Below, one piece after another: positions 46,818-56,569 of a stretch of 64,000 nucleotides of DNA. The stretch covers positions 1,674,001 to 1,738,000 of the forward strand of contig NC_026742.1 in NCBI RefSeq assembly GCF_000210295.1. The letters run 5' to 3'. How positions within the stretch are numbered: the stretch's first letter is position 1; each line of letters opens with the position of its first letter. This DNA is from Trypanosoma brucei gambiense DAL972. Taxonomy: Eukaryota > Euglenozoa > Kinetoplastea > Trypanosomatida > Trypanosomatidae. The notes under the pieces are model-generated. The model had not been told where the DNA came from. It made no database searches and was given only the letters and a program-made list of their open reading frames with translations. The translations under genes were made by a program, and so were the position numbers.

Positions 46818-47498
46818 AACTGAATCCATTACGCAACAACCCCCGGCGGCATTGACCCTGGGAAATGCAAACGGGTCCCTCAAACTGTTGCTGAGACAGC
46901 TATGTCTATTGCTCATGATTAAAGGCGAAAAGCACAGAAAGGAAAGGGAATAATATCTTCACTTTTGTTCCTTACCTCCTTTTCCCTGCCACATAATCTT
47001 CTATAGTTTCGTTTTGGGTTCATGATTGTGCCTTGATGGAGTATGAGCAGTGCATCTGGCGGGAGACTTCCAGAATTTAGCACCACAAACACACCTACGT
47101 ATACGTACACCTTATTTATTCACGGCTCTTACTGTTGCATCAGACTGCGCGACCGAAAGCACCGTCAACATCTTGGTGTTATCTTGTTGCTATTCGTGCC
47201 CCTGTGGAGGGAGAGGGGATGGTTATACCTTCTGGTAATGCGATATGAAGAAAAGTTTTCCTAAGTGAATCGGTGGATTTTATTTCCAGAATTGCTATCT
47301 CTGACCACCTCTTGACCCTATTCTCTTAAAATTAACCTTTATTTTTCCGGTGCTACTTTCTTACCTTTAATTATTATTATTATTATTTTTTGTGGGGTGA
47401 CCAACAAGAGATAGTGTATCCTATCAACACAACATAATTTGTGGTATGAAGCGGGAAAGTAAGGAAACCTTGTCGCGAGATTTAATTTTTATTTTCAT
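46818..47498 (+). other. intergenic region, no gene seen
   Basis: 680 bases with a pyrimidine-rich stretch at 46960-47000, another at 47315-47390 including an ATT triplet run, and an AT-rich leader before the ATG at 47499. A 73-codon frame at 47043 is preceded by other ATGs and judged spurious. Confidence 0.5.
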
Positions 47499-48746
47499 AT
47501 GAACTTCGTCCCTCTTTATAGATCAATTTTGAAGGGGATTCATACCGCAAAACGACATCCATACCACCTGCAAGATATACGTTTCATCCTTTCGTACCCG
47601 CTCGTGAAACCGGTGTATTATGCGACCAAACCGAACAGCGAGTTGAAGCAACTGGAGCCCCTGCAGGGAATTGACACCCCGCTCCTTGTCCGAACTTGTC
47701 TTGAGGACCTCCGCAGGGCTTTCATGTCTGTGCCTTCGAAAGACATGTCGGTGGCGCAGCAATTCGTATACATGCGTGAGTTGGGGTGGTTGAAGTGTAG
47801 ATTGGAGAATATTGCTAGCGAGTCGACTGATGCAATTCTCAAAGAAGCACGCGTGGTTGCTTCCGAAGTGACGGATGATGACTTCCTAGACGACCAAATC
47901 ATTGTGCGACAGGGCCGCCCCAACAATAAAGAACTTCAGTGTGTACAGACAGGTAATAATGGGAGTGAAATGGGGGATTGTGGGTACGGAGTGGCATCTG
48001 CGGGTGCAATTGGGCTGCGCTATGAGATGTTCATTCTTCAAAACGTCGCACCGTTACCACTTGTTAAGGAATTTCTTTCTTCCTTCTCCCAGAACACAGA
48101 AGCCGCTGCTGCTGCTGCAACGTCTAACCAGAAATTGCAGGAATTTGCTCGGCGCTACGTACCGCGTACCGTAATGTGTCAGAATGAGGACCTCACACTG
48201 ACAGTCACCGTGAACGCATTTGATGCGGCATTAACCCGCAAATCAACGGAAGAAAACAACCCCTTCGCACGTGTGCATCGTTACTTCATGATTCGCTTTG
48301 ACTTATCTCCAAGTGACCCCTTAGTTTTGGGTGTGGATGTTGTCAACTCGTACTTTCTTAGGTTGGACGCTGGGTCAGCTGAGCTTGTGGAGGACATTGG
48401 GTACCTTCATGCTGCCGATGTCTGGAAATTGTCCCAGGAGTTGAGGGTGAAAGGCAGCGGGAGCAGCACCGATAGCGACGACATCAAAGACAATGGTTGC
48501 GTCGACGGCAGCGGAAGTAGTAAAGAGCACGCCGCTGAAGGAAATGTAAACTGCATGGACCACAATGAGCACGAACACAACCCTACATCGCATTTTGAGT
48601 TGAGTTTTATAAATCCGTCGGACGGACCTACAATCATGAAAGGGCAATTGTACTACACGCTGCGAACAAAATCTAGCGCCTCCGCCTCCAAAATGAACGT
48701 GGGTGTCATTTCGTTCGGGCACATTCTTTTGTTTAACGACGAATAG
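47499..48746 (+). CDS. LYR-motif plus ApaG (DUF525)-like protein, probably mitochondrial
   Basis: 415 residues. The N-terminus MNFVPLYRSILKGIHTAKRHP carries an LYR motif followed by a basic helix, as in the LYRM/Complex1_LYR family that works with acyl carrier protein in mitochondria. The C-terminal half resembles ApaG/DUF525: a stretch with VTVNAFDAAL and VHRYFMIRFDLSPSDPLVL, then HFELSFINPSDGPTIMKGQL followed by YYTL and VGVISFGHILLF, which parallels the ApaG ending (Y-x-S-G-T-P-L-S-x-P-x-G-x-M-x-G-S-Y ... V-x-I-P-A-F-x-L). A Gly/Ser/Asp-rich insertion of about 60 residues sits inside this domain. A role in the mitochondrial ribosome or its assembly is plausible. The LYR match is short, so that part is less certain than the ApaG part. 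Confidence 0.55.
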   Translation: MNFVPLYRSILKGIHTAKRHPYHLQDIRFILSYPLVKPVYYATKPNSELKQLEPLQGIDTPLLVRTCLEDLRRAFMSVPSKDMSVAQQFVYMRELGWLKCRLENIASESTDAILKEARVVASEVTDDDFLDDQIIVRQGRPNNKELQCVQTGNNGSEMGDCGYGVASAGAIGLRYEMFILQNVAPLPLVKEFLSSFSQNTEAAAAAATSNQKLQEFARRYVPRTVMCQNEDLTLTVTVNAFDAALTRKSTEENNPFARVHRYFMIRFDLSPSDPLVLGVDVVNSYFLRLDAGSAELVEDIGYLHAADVWKLSQELRVKGSGSSTDSDDIKDNGCVDGSGSSKEHAAEGNVNCMDHNEHEHNPTSHFELSFINPSDGPTIMKGQLYYTLRTKSSASASKMNVGVISFGHILLFNDE

Positions 48747-49569
48747 TTGAAAATTTATTTAAAGGGGGGGCCAAATAATTATGTTGTAACAAAAGCTAAT
48801 TTGATATGCCCACAGTAAAGCAGTGGGTGCTGTATTAGTAATTTGGCAACCAGGTGACTTCGGCCCTTTTTGTTTCGTTTGAAAGGGGAAATGTTCTCTC
48901 GCTCTCCCGATGTTTCAGGGGAGGGAATAGTGAGGGCAATGAAAATGTACACATTTGTATAACTGCATGCAGTGTTATACAACACGTCTCGCGGGTCTAC
49001 TGTTCCCAATAATGCCTTGGTCCCAATCAACACCCCCGTAGGGGGGAGGAGGGAGGATATAAAGGGGAAAGGTTGTACTGTGAAGAGGCTGGTGTGAGCG
49101 AAAGGGAAGTTATAACATGCCCCCCCCCCCTTCTCGGGTAGTTCCCCCCTCATTGGTAATCTTCGCAATACTGCGGGGTATGCAATTCCCTCCTCCCCTC
49201 CCCACAACAGATTTAGAAGCGGTGGGGCGCTGTGACTCGTTTCTGAATATTTAAATATTGGTTTGGGGGGAGAAAGGGGTGAAAATGGGTTGACTTACAC
49301 ATTGTGATGCGTTCCTCTCGTGACCATGCGCTAACAAAATTGTGCATTACCACTTAGGTAAGGCACACCGAATAATCTTTGCGGTGGCACCCGTTGGGTG
49401 CACATTGCATTGACAATAATGAGCAGAATTGAGCCGCTTCTTTTTCCAACCCTATACGTTGTTTAGCGTTCCCCCCCCCCTCTTAGTTATATCCCATTTT
49501 TCTAGCCTTTGGGCATTTCACTCTAACTTTCTTTTTGTTTCTTTATTACGCGTTTTGCAAGCCAAACAC
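48747..49569 (+). other. intergenic region with splice acceptor for TRS120
   Basis: 820 bases, with C-runs at 49121-49131 and 49470-49479. Tract at 49510-49550, AG at 49560-49561, eight bases before the ATG at 49570. Upstream frames are open but begin with non-ATG codons. No gene. Confidence 0.55.
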
Positions 49570-52500
49570 ATGAAGGATCCTGTAGTTAGCGGTTCACCAG
49601 TTGTTGACGCGGCAGTGCTGCCATGCACTCAACTCCGCACTAACCGTCGCATGCCCCTGTTGTGGCTTCCCATGTCTCTGTGTAAGCAGTTGTATTCGGA
49701 GCATGGAGAGGGCAATGCAACAACCATCGGACGTAATGGTGAGGACAACATGCATGGTAACATGAGCGGGGACAGTGTTGAGCAGGTGCTAGAGTGCCTC
49801 TCTGGTTTGGAGCGTGGTGTTCTCAATGCAGTACTGAGGCAGCCCTTCCTCCCCATCCACACACTTCGTGAGGCGTTCCCAGTTTGGAGGAATTACAATT
49901 TTGACGACGATTTATTTGAGATCCTTGTGCGGGTGGCCAGCAATGTCGACTCCGTTGCCGCCTCTGCCTCCGCGGAAGTGGAAGTTCATATGGGCACGGC
50001 TGCTGTTGTCGTGGTGCTGAACTGTTACGAACATGAGCCAAACTTGGCCCTCAAGGCGGTGGGATACGTTTTCGAGAAATACTTTAAAAATTGTGCCTGC
50101 CGCTGCGTGGTGCTCGACCCACCAGCAGACATAGAATCAGGTGGTCTACGGGAAGTTCTCATCCCAGTCTCTACAGGAGCATCCATTAATGACGTGGCTA
50201 ACCACGTCTTGAGAGAGGTTGCATTTGCCATGGTGCGGCGCGCAGACGCACGACTCGTTGAGCTGTCGTCGATGATCGCGTCAATAGTTGAGGCGAAACC
50301 TGGACCAAGTGACCTGAGCAGCGTCTTGAGATTTAAGAGCAGTAGTAGCAAGAGTGGGAAGGGAAGTGCCAGCGCTGATGCTGCGCCGTCATACGGTTCG
50401 GGGACATCGCTGATGAAAAGAAAAGGGGATTTGCTGCTTATTTTAGGTTCGTTCAACGCTGCCCTCATGTCGTATGACGAAGCTCTAGGAGGAACAGATG
50501 CGTTGTGGTGCGCGGCAACATTGGAGGCGATTGCCACACTACGATTCATGCAGAATGCACCGCTGCTTGCGTTGAGGAAAAGCGCTGAGTCCACATTTGT
50601 ATCGCTTGCATTTGACGGTTCAGTGTGGTCGAATGACATGAAAAAAACTATGGATGAGATAGATAAAGTGACATCAACCCTCCAAGTCTCCCAGCGGAAG
50701 GCACTTACTGCCTTAAAGCGTAACACTGCACTTTCAGTCTTGGGGAAAAGGTTAACGAAGGAAGTAGAAGACCCCCTTTCATCGCAGTGCGAAAGTCTTA
50801 GGCGTCGGATCAGATCACTTGACGGAACGATGTCCAACGAAAGAGTGGAGAAATACGGGAGGAGGGCTCTAGGGTGCCTGGGGCAGATTATTCACCTTAG
50901 TTTCCATGAACTACATCTTTACCTCAACGAGGCACTACAGCTGCTAAGAACTGTTGTAGGCGCAAGGACTCTTTTGCGGGAAAGGGAGTTGAACATACAC
51001 GTAAAGCGAGCAGAACTTCTGGCAGAGGAGGGCGACAAACAGTCTATGTTAGAGTGCTTCAGTTTAATAAAGGATCTGGCCGCCCAGAGCGGTGATGAGA
51101 CTTTGCAACAGCGAATTCGTATGCAAATACCCCGTATCTGTGCTCGTGCGGGTTGTTGTCGGAAAGCAATACATTATATCGCCGATGCAGCACTCACCCA
51201 GAGGCGGAAGGGGGCGAATGAATCCGCGATTTTGCTACTTTTGACGGCGTGTCGAGTAGCTGGCATTCCATTTCCCGAAAATGGTTTAGGTGACGACATT
51301 ACCGTCTTGACTTGCAGTCGACAGGGGCAAGATATTTTGAGCCCTGCCGTTGCCAACGGTGACGCAAAAAGTAGTAGCACAAAGAAGGAATGTGCGTCGT
51401 TGAGGTTGGGTACACGTCCCTGTGAGGCACAAGCTGTACCATTACTTACAGAACTACTTGACGCCATAACGGAGGAGGGATTTGACTCTGATGCCAAGTG
51501 TTCTGTAGCCTCCATGCTGCTATTTGATTACTACCCGTTTCTCAGTGACGACACGCAGGAGTCGCTGATGACACTCATTGCGAAAAAGAGTGCACATTTC
51601 CTGTCACTTCACTGCTCGACACCTCCTTTTCTGGACGATATGGAGGTACTCCCGTTACCTCCACATTTGGAACCGAAAACAATTTCACTAAGCGGGGCGC
51701 AATTCACCTTTATTGACACCGGACGACTTAAGATGACTATACTCACTTTAAACGGGAAGATTATTCCTCAGGGACAGGTGGTGTGGTCTGTTGGTACTGT
51801 CGGTGAGGTGACAGTGGTATTGAAAAACCCTCTTCGTACACAAGTTAAACTCTCATCCGTCGCACTTAGCTGTTGCCCTGTCTCGTCGCTCAACGGTGAC
51901 GGTGGCACCACGAACTTGGAAGAGGAACACGGTCTGACCACCGATGCGCCGTCGACTTATGTGGTAACCAATGTCACGCTTCAGCCCATGTCGAAGCTTC
52001 AGTTGTGCCTGCAAGTGCTGCCAACTACACCGGGGTTTCTCTCTGTGAAGGGTGTGGAGATTAGGTTCAGCAACATGCCGTGGTGTGGAACTTTTATGAT
52101 GCCTGTGAGGAAGCCAGAGGTTATACCTGTGCTACAGGAACTACCGATGGTATCGTGCGCCCTTGGGGTGAATGAGGTAGAGATTTTTTGCGGGCAAACA
52201 GTTGAATTTACGTTACACGTGGTCAACACTGGTAGGGTGCCGGTGCACAAATTTCAAATAACGGTTCACGACGAATCCTGTCAATTAGACACGTGCGAAG
52301 GGTGCAAAGAGCGCTTAAGTGCCTCCTCCCTATACGTCACTATCGAACGCGATCCCTCCACTGAGCAACGTTCAGAATCCTCACTTGAAGTTGGTGGCGT
52401 CACAACTAGGCGCGTCACAATCACTTCACCCCTGGGAAGTGACAATAAGGCGTTTCAGCACATTGTGTTCCGCACGTGTATGGAGTTGCCATATAATCAG

Positions 52501-53307
52501 CCTACCGCTCCCCCCGGCATTCCTAGTGCCGTTCCCGTCTTTGCTGTCATCCCGAGACGCGTTCAGGAAACATACCTTCGTGTCTTTGAGTCTCCAAGTT
52601 TAGCGGTAACATCTGTTTCCCTTTCACGTGACAGGAGGTATGTAGAGCTGTGTGTGCGGAATATGAACACGGTTCACACGATTGAGTTGCTGTGTAGTCA
52701 CTTGAGTTTTGCTAATATACCGGATGCACTGATTGTTGCAGGAGCTGAGTACCTTGTTCCACCCATTGAGATAATCAAAGTGCCACGCGGAACGAAGCAA
52801 ATTCCACTCCCATGGGTGGTTCGAGGACAGCCCAAGTGCGGTGGCACACTTTACGTGGACTTTTCAATTGCCTCAGCAGAAGCTGTATGCATGGAACCAT
52901 TGGAAGATGCTATCGTCACCATCAAAACACTCCCAAACGATCTTGGTGGACTTCGTAATCAACAGTTGGTAAACGTTACCGGAGGTGAGTTGGCTTCAAT
53001 CATATTACCTGTAATGAAACCTGTGCAACTACTTGTTTGTGTGAGCGCACCGTGGAAGCGTGTCGTTCCGCTGCGGGTTCGTCTTGCAATGGAGCAACAA
53101 GCGCTTGATATGAGCGTATTGAGCGGTGCCGTTGACGCGGTGCACACTGTAGGCGGTGGGGAAACCAACGATGCAACTCGGCTGTATCAGGAGGTAGTAG
53201 AGGTTTTTGCCTTTAAAATGGGAGAACACCCACTTTCCGTAACGCTATCCGACGCGGATGGGCGAGAGACAACACACACTGTAAGGTTGCAGTGGAAACA
53301 CATCTGA
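49570..53307 (+). CDS. TRS120: TRAPP II subunit TRS120/TRAPPC9-like
   Basis: A 1,245-residue homologue of Trs120/TRAPPC9, a large scaffold of TRAPPII which acts on Rab11/Ypt31 at the late Golgi and endosomes. The recognisable block lies at about 275-330: RKGDLLLILGSFNAALMSYD then EALGGTDALWCAATLEAIA, matching the Trs120 helical-repeat region (K-L-G-D--L--G---A---Y-A-E---D--W--AALEG). The first 250 residues contain the N-terminal alpha/beta part, and the second half (about 700-1240) is beta-rich with repeated Ig-like sandwiches (GEVTVVLKNPLRTQVKLSSVALS; VEFTLHVVNTGRVPVHKFQI), as in the C-terminal ASPM/Ig-like region of TRAPPC9. The start is the first ATG after AG at 49560-49561; extending upstream would use TTG. 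BET5 (20263) is another TRAPP subunit in this window. Confidence 0.8.
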   Translation: MKDPVVSGSPVVDAAVLPCTQLRTNRRMPLLWLPMSLCKQLYSEHGEGNATTIGRNGEDNMHGNMSGDSVEQVLECLSGLERGVLNAVLRQPFLPIHTLREAFPVWRNYNFDDDLFEILVRVASNVDSVAASASAEVEVHMGTAAVVVVLNCYEHEPNLALKAVGYVFEKYFKNCACRCVVLDPPADIESGGLREVLIPVSTGASINDVANHVLREVAFAMVRRADARLVELSSMIASIVEAKPGPSDLSSVLRFKSSSSKSGKGSASADAAPSYGSGTSLMKRKGDLLLILGSFNAALMSYDEALGGTDALWCAATLEAIATLRFMQNAPLLALRKSAESTFVSLAFDGSVWSNDMKKTMDEIDKVTSTLQVSQRKALTALKRNTALSVLGKRLTKEVEDPLSSQCESLRRRIRSLDGTMSNERVEKYGRRALGCLGQIIHLSFHELHLYLNEALQLLRTVVGARTLLRERELNIHVKRAELLAEEGDKQSMLECFSLIKDLAAQSGDETLQQRIRMQIPRICARAGCCRKAIHYIADAALTQRRKGANESAILLLLTACRVAGIPFPENGLGDDITVLTCSRQGQDILSPAVANGDAKSSSTKKECASLRLGTRPCEAQAVPLLTELLDAITEEGFDSDAKCSVASMLLFDYYPFLSDDTQESLMTLIAKKSAHFLSLHCSTPPFLDDMEVLPLPPHLEPKTISLSGAQFTFIDTGRLKMTILTLNGKIIPQGQVVWSVGTVGEVTVVLKNPLRTQVKLSSVALSCCPVSSLNGDGGTTNLEEEHGLTTDAPSTYVVTNVTLQPMSKLQLCLQVLPTTPGFLSVKGVEIRFSNMPWCGTFMMPVRKPEVIPVLQELPMVSCALGVNEVEIFCGQTVEFTLHVVNTGRVPVHKFQITVHDESCQLDTCEGCKERLSASSLYVTIERDPSTEQRSESSLEVGGVTTRRVTITSPLGSDNKAFQHIVFRTCMELPYNQPTAPPGIPSAVPVFAVIPRRVQETYLRVFESPSLAVTSVSLSRDRRYVELCVRNMNTVHTIELLCSHLSFANIPDALIVAGAEYLVPPIEIIKVPRGTKQIPLPWVVRGQPKCGGTLYVDFSIASAEAVCMEPLEDAIVTIKTLPNDLGGLRNQQLVNVTGGELASIILPVMKPVQLLVCVSAPWKRVVPLRVRLAMEQQALDMSVLSGAVDAVHTVGGGETNDATRLYQEVVEVFAFKMGEHPLSVTLSDADGRETTHTVRLQWKHI

Positions 53308-53883
53308 GGGGATGTGAGTCGGTCGACTTCTCTAACGCGTCGGGTATTGTGCTCGGCAGTTTCCCCTTCTGAAGAGGGAGAATAAAGCAGAAGAGAAAGT
53401 AGTGCCACCTCGCACGTATTCACCTCGTCTGCTCATTTCCGTTTGCGTTGGCAATCGTTTTCTCACCTCTTTCAGAACAAGCTGACAATTGTAGCCAATC
53501 ATTCCTGGTATCTGATCGATTTACCCTCTTTATATTGGCGTCGTGCTGCTTGTTTGTTTTATCAAATCGGGTGTGTTCATACATATTTATACGCTTGTGT
53601 GTTTTCCTTTTAATTTTACTTTTCGTTCATTTGCAGAATCTTTACATCCACTCATTATGCCCCCTATTTTTTGTCTTTTAGCCATCTCCACGTATATTTT
53701 AGCAGCAGCGGTAGCCAAAAGGGAAAGTAACCACAAAGGCAGTTAACAAAAGCAAAAGGGAAGTAGTGACAATAGTAGGAACGGAAGGAAAGATAAGGAA
53801 ATAAGTAGTGCAAAATTAGTGTTTTTAGGGCCTTAACTTGGTGTTGTACCTGCCAGGGTCCTAAGCTAATATAGGTTAGTTTT
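53308..53883 (+). other. intergenic region, no gene
   Basis: 575 bases; pyrimidine-rich at 53510-53640 with AG at 53636-53637, purine-rich leader at 53715-53815. No gene recognised. Confidence 0.5.
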
Positions 53884-55437
53884 ATGCCTCCGCGAAGTGC
53901 TGGGGTGCGCGAAAGGCAAAAGCGAACTCGCGAAGACAGCAAAACCTCGGGGCAACTGCACAAACGCCAAAAGGTCCTGCCAGCGACTGCAACTCACCTC
54001 GCCGATGACACTTCTGCAGAGCCGTTCTCACAAGAAGATGTGGACAGAGAAAATCTCACAAATCATGGACCTTTGGCAGCCTACTCGTCGAGTTCCGTAA
54101 CGGAAGCGGCGAGCTTGCGGAACGAGTTAAAGGAGCATGTAAGCAGATGCCAGCTGATCGTACGGAATGTCGGCTCCCTCGTGCAGCAACGAGAGTCGTC
54201 GACTGCGGCAATGGCCACACTGCCTTCCTTATGCAATATATCCCCCCGAGAGGTAGTTCGCCTCAACGTTGGTGGTGAGATATTCACCGTGCCTCTGCAG
54301 TTATTATTAAAAAAAGATGGAGGTGACACCTACTTCGATATGTTGTTTAGGTACGGTGCAGCTGGTGGTGAGGACAGCCCTTACCCGACTAGCTTCCAAC
54401 CTCCCTTGTTGGATGATACTGGGGCGCTCTTCATTGACAGAGACCCAGGTACATTCCGGTTTATCCTTAACTATCTTCGAGGATCCCGCATGCTTAGCAT
54501 GCTGAGTGAGGATCGGCTCTCCATGTTGAAGACCGACGCACAGTATTTCCAGCTGCACGGTCTCATAAAGGAACTAAGTGATGAGTCAAAGGAAACGGGC
54601 ATTAAGTTCAATCCTGGTCCCGGTGTGAACCTGGAGCGGAACAAGTTTCGCGTTGTATACAGCATCGCAACAATTGGAGAAAATTTCCTCATTACAGGAT
54701 GCCATCGTATAACATTCGAAATACTGAATAGTGAGTATGTAGGAATCGGACTGATATCCGACATGTGTGTTATGTCGGATCAAGAGTTTCACAAAACATT
54801 GCACTGCTGTGTTTACTACATGACGGGTGTGTTCTACTCCAACTTCCCGCATCACCGAAAAGAGGATAGACTCGAGGCGCTGGATAAGGGTGATTTTGTC
54901 TCTCTCATGGTAGATATGAACAAACGCGTCGCCGAGTACACGCTGAAAGGTTCAGTAAAAACGATACCTCTCGGCAACGCGCGCAAGTTGCGCTTCGCTG
55001 TGGTTATGAAAATGAACTCGCGGATTCGTATTGTTCCCGAGGAGGAGGCCAGGAAGTTGCCACTTTTCCGCCGTAGGTTATATTCAAGTGATGTTGACTC
55101 TGTGGATAATGCGCTTTCTTTGGCGGATGAACGAGACGGATTCACGCAACTTTCACAGAACAGTGGTGCAGGGGCTGTAGAACTCCCGACGGCGATGACG
55201 CTTTTCTCACAGCTACAACAACAGCAACATCAACGTCAGTTACCACCCCCGCAAGGGGCAGTGCAAGACTCCGGTGGTCCTAATGCAGTTGATCCTTCAC
55301 TACCGTTTCTAGATGACGGCAATGGCGGAACCGTGCGGCCGCTCACACTTGATTTCACAGCGGAAGATATCTTTCCCGTTGACGTTGATGAAACGGAAGC
55401 GTTTCACCACCGCAGCGCACCGCAAGAAGGCGAATGA
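53884..55437 (+). CDS. BTB (KCTD-type) protein with SPRY-like C-terminal region
   Basis: 517 residues. A basic N-terminus (REDSKTSGQLHKRQK) precedes a short helix (75-105). Residues about 122-232 form a BTB/POZ domain of the K+-channel-tetramerization type: VVRLNVGGEIFTVPLQLLL, then FIDRDPGTFRFILNYLRG and DAQYFQLHGLIKEL, the hallmark sequence of KCTD proteins. Residues about 255-385 look like a SPRY/B30.2 sandwich: ITFEILNSEYVGIGLISDM, GDFVSLMVDMNKRVAEYTL and GNARKLRFAVVMKM match the GIG and GD-V--DM-----F positions. KCTD-type BTBs can be CUL3 adaptors and SPRY domains bind peptides, so a ubiquitin-ligase substrate adaptor is a reasonable hypothesis. The tail is Gln/Pro-rich. First ATG of the frame used. 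Confidence 0.75.
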   Translation: MPPRSAGVRERQKRTREDSKTSGQLHKRQKVLPATATHLADDTSAEPFSQEDVDRENLTNHGPLAAYSSSSVTEAASLRNELKEHVSRCQLIVRNVGSLVQQRESSTAAMATLPSLCNISPREVVRLNVGGEIFTVPLQLLLKKDGGDTYFDMLFRYGAAGGEDSPYPTSFQPPLLDDTGALFIDRDPGTFRFILNYLRGSRMLSMLSEDRLSMLKTDAQYFQLHGLIKELSDESKETGIKFNPGPGVNLERNKFRVVYSIATIGENFLITGCHRITFEILNSEYVGIGLISDMCVMSDQEFHKTLHCCVYYMTGVFYSNFPHHRKEDRLEALDKGDFVSLMVDMNKRVAEYTLKGSVKTIPLGNARKLRFAVVMKMNSRIRIVPEEEARKLPLFRRRLYSSDVDSVDNALSLADERDGFTQLSQNSGAGAVELPTAMTLFSQLQQQQHQRQLPPPQGAVQDSGGPNAVDPSLPFLDDGNGGTVRPLTLDFTAEDIFPVDVDETEAFHHRSAPQEGE

Positions 55438-55905
55438 GCGCTTGCGGTCAGCAGGCAAAGGAAAAAAAAGCAATGAAAAAGGGTAAGTTGCGACCAGCGT
55501 CACAATGATTTTATGTTTATTTTTGCTGTTAGTGTCTGTGTATGTGTCAACCTTCAAAACGGGACGGTTGAGTTGCGTATGGTACTCAATCACTCTGCTG
55601 TTTAGTGTGTTGCTCCTTTTCCAATGTGTTCAAAACCAGTCTCCCGTCAGTCACCACTCAGACAGGTTTGAAAATAATACGGACAGAAGGAAAAGTGAAT
55701 AAAAGTGGGGGAAAACGGCGGCGGCGGAACGAACAAAAAGGGATGAGGGAGAAAGTGAGGATAATTGATCGTATTCAGTTATTTTTCGAAATAGGCTTTG
55801 CAACATTTTCATTTATAGCTCGCGCACAAAGAAAAGCGAGGTATTGAAAAGAAGTTTGAAGCGGTTTTTTTTTTTAAAAAGATCATCTCATCCTTTGCAT
55901 GCAGG

Positions 55906-55946
<41 letters not shown>

Positions 55947-56320
55947 TTTCTCCTCTCAATATTTATTTATATATGAAAACACATCATTATACTTTTGTGC
56001 GTTGTATTTCATGTTATTATAAAACTTCTGGTGTCAGTATTGGGCAACTTCGTCTTCTTTTCACATTCTCTTGGTTTCGTTTTAATTGTTTTATTTGTGC
56101 TTTGGGTGGAGAAGGGAAAGCTTACACTTCGCAAACAATTTTTCAAAGAGAAAGGAAAAAAAACAAAAGCACAGCAAAAAAAAAAAAGCATCTGTAGTTT
56201 GCAGTTTCATAAAATAAAAAAAAAGGTAGCAGAGTTAATATACGAATATATCTTTATATATTCCGTTTCCCATTTTTATACCTTGTGTTTTTTTTTCCTT
56301 GCTGTTGGTATTGAATAGCC
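55438..56320 (+). other. intergenic region with long AT microsatellite
   Basis: 880 bases. AT microsatellite at 55913-55944; T-run at 55866-55875; A-runs near 56157-56225. A T-rich segment at 56281-56300 precedes the HSBP1 ATG. No gene. Confidence 0.55.
55913..55944. repeat. AT dinucleotide microsatellite
   Basis: About 32 bases of alternating A/T, the longest simple repeat in the window. Confidence 0.9.
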
Positions 56321-56569
56321 ATGGACTACGAAGAACCAGGACAGGCCACACGAGAACTCACTACGTTTGTGCAGGGTCTCCTTCAAAACATGCAGACTCG
56401 CTTCCAAGAAATGTCGGATACGATTATCACTCGTATTGACGAAATGGGCACCCGTATCGATGACTTGGAAAAGAACATTGCGGAGCTCATGCAACAGGCG
56501 GGTCCTGATGAGGAAGCGGCTCAAACAGCTTCGGCCCCTAAAGATAAGAAAAAGAGTAAGGGGAAATAA
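56321..56569 (+). CDS. HSBP1: heat-shock factor-binding protein 1 homologue
   Basis: An 82-residue coiled-coil protein, nearly collinear with human HSBP1 (76 aa). Conserved segments: [40 protein letters not shown] and [10 protein letters not shown], a trimeric coiled coil with hydrophobic heptads. The C-terminal tail is Lys-rich ([10 protein letters not shown]). In animals HSBP1 binds trimeric HSF1 and also takes part in WASH-complex assembly and centriolar-satellite/cilium biology. Trypanosomes are not known to have HSF-type transcription factors, so the trafficking or flagellar role may be the conserved one (inference). The protein is small but clearly real: motif match, intact frame and codon composition agree. 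Confidence 0.92.
   Translation: MDYEEPGQATRELTTFVQGLLQNMQTRFQEMSDTIITRIDEMGTRIDDLEKNIAELMQQAGPDEEAAQTASAPKDKKKSKGK

Noticed and set aside
47043..47264. 73-codon ATG frame
   Set aside because: Two other ATGs, with short frames, lie between the nearest acceptor and this start, and codon composition is not distinctive.
49429..49569. N-terminal extension of TRS120
   Set aside because: It would need a TTG start and runs through the polypyrimidine tract; the ATG at 49570 follows the acceptor.
50025..50837. Long antisense frame (270 codons) opposite TRS120
   Set aside because: It mirrors codon periodicity of the sense gene. The sense frame is a clear family member, and no other minus-strand gene exists in the window.
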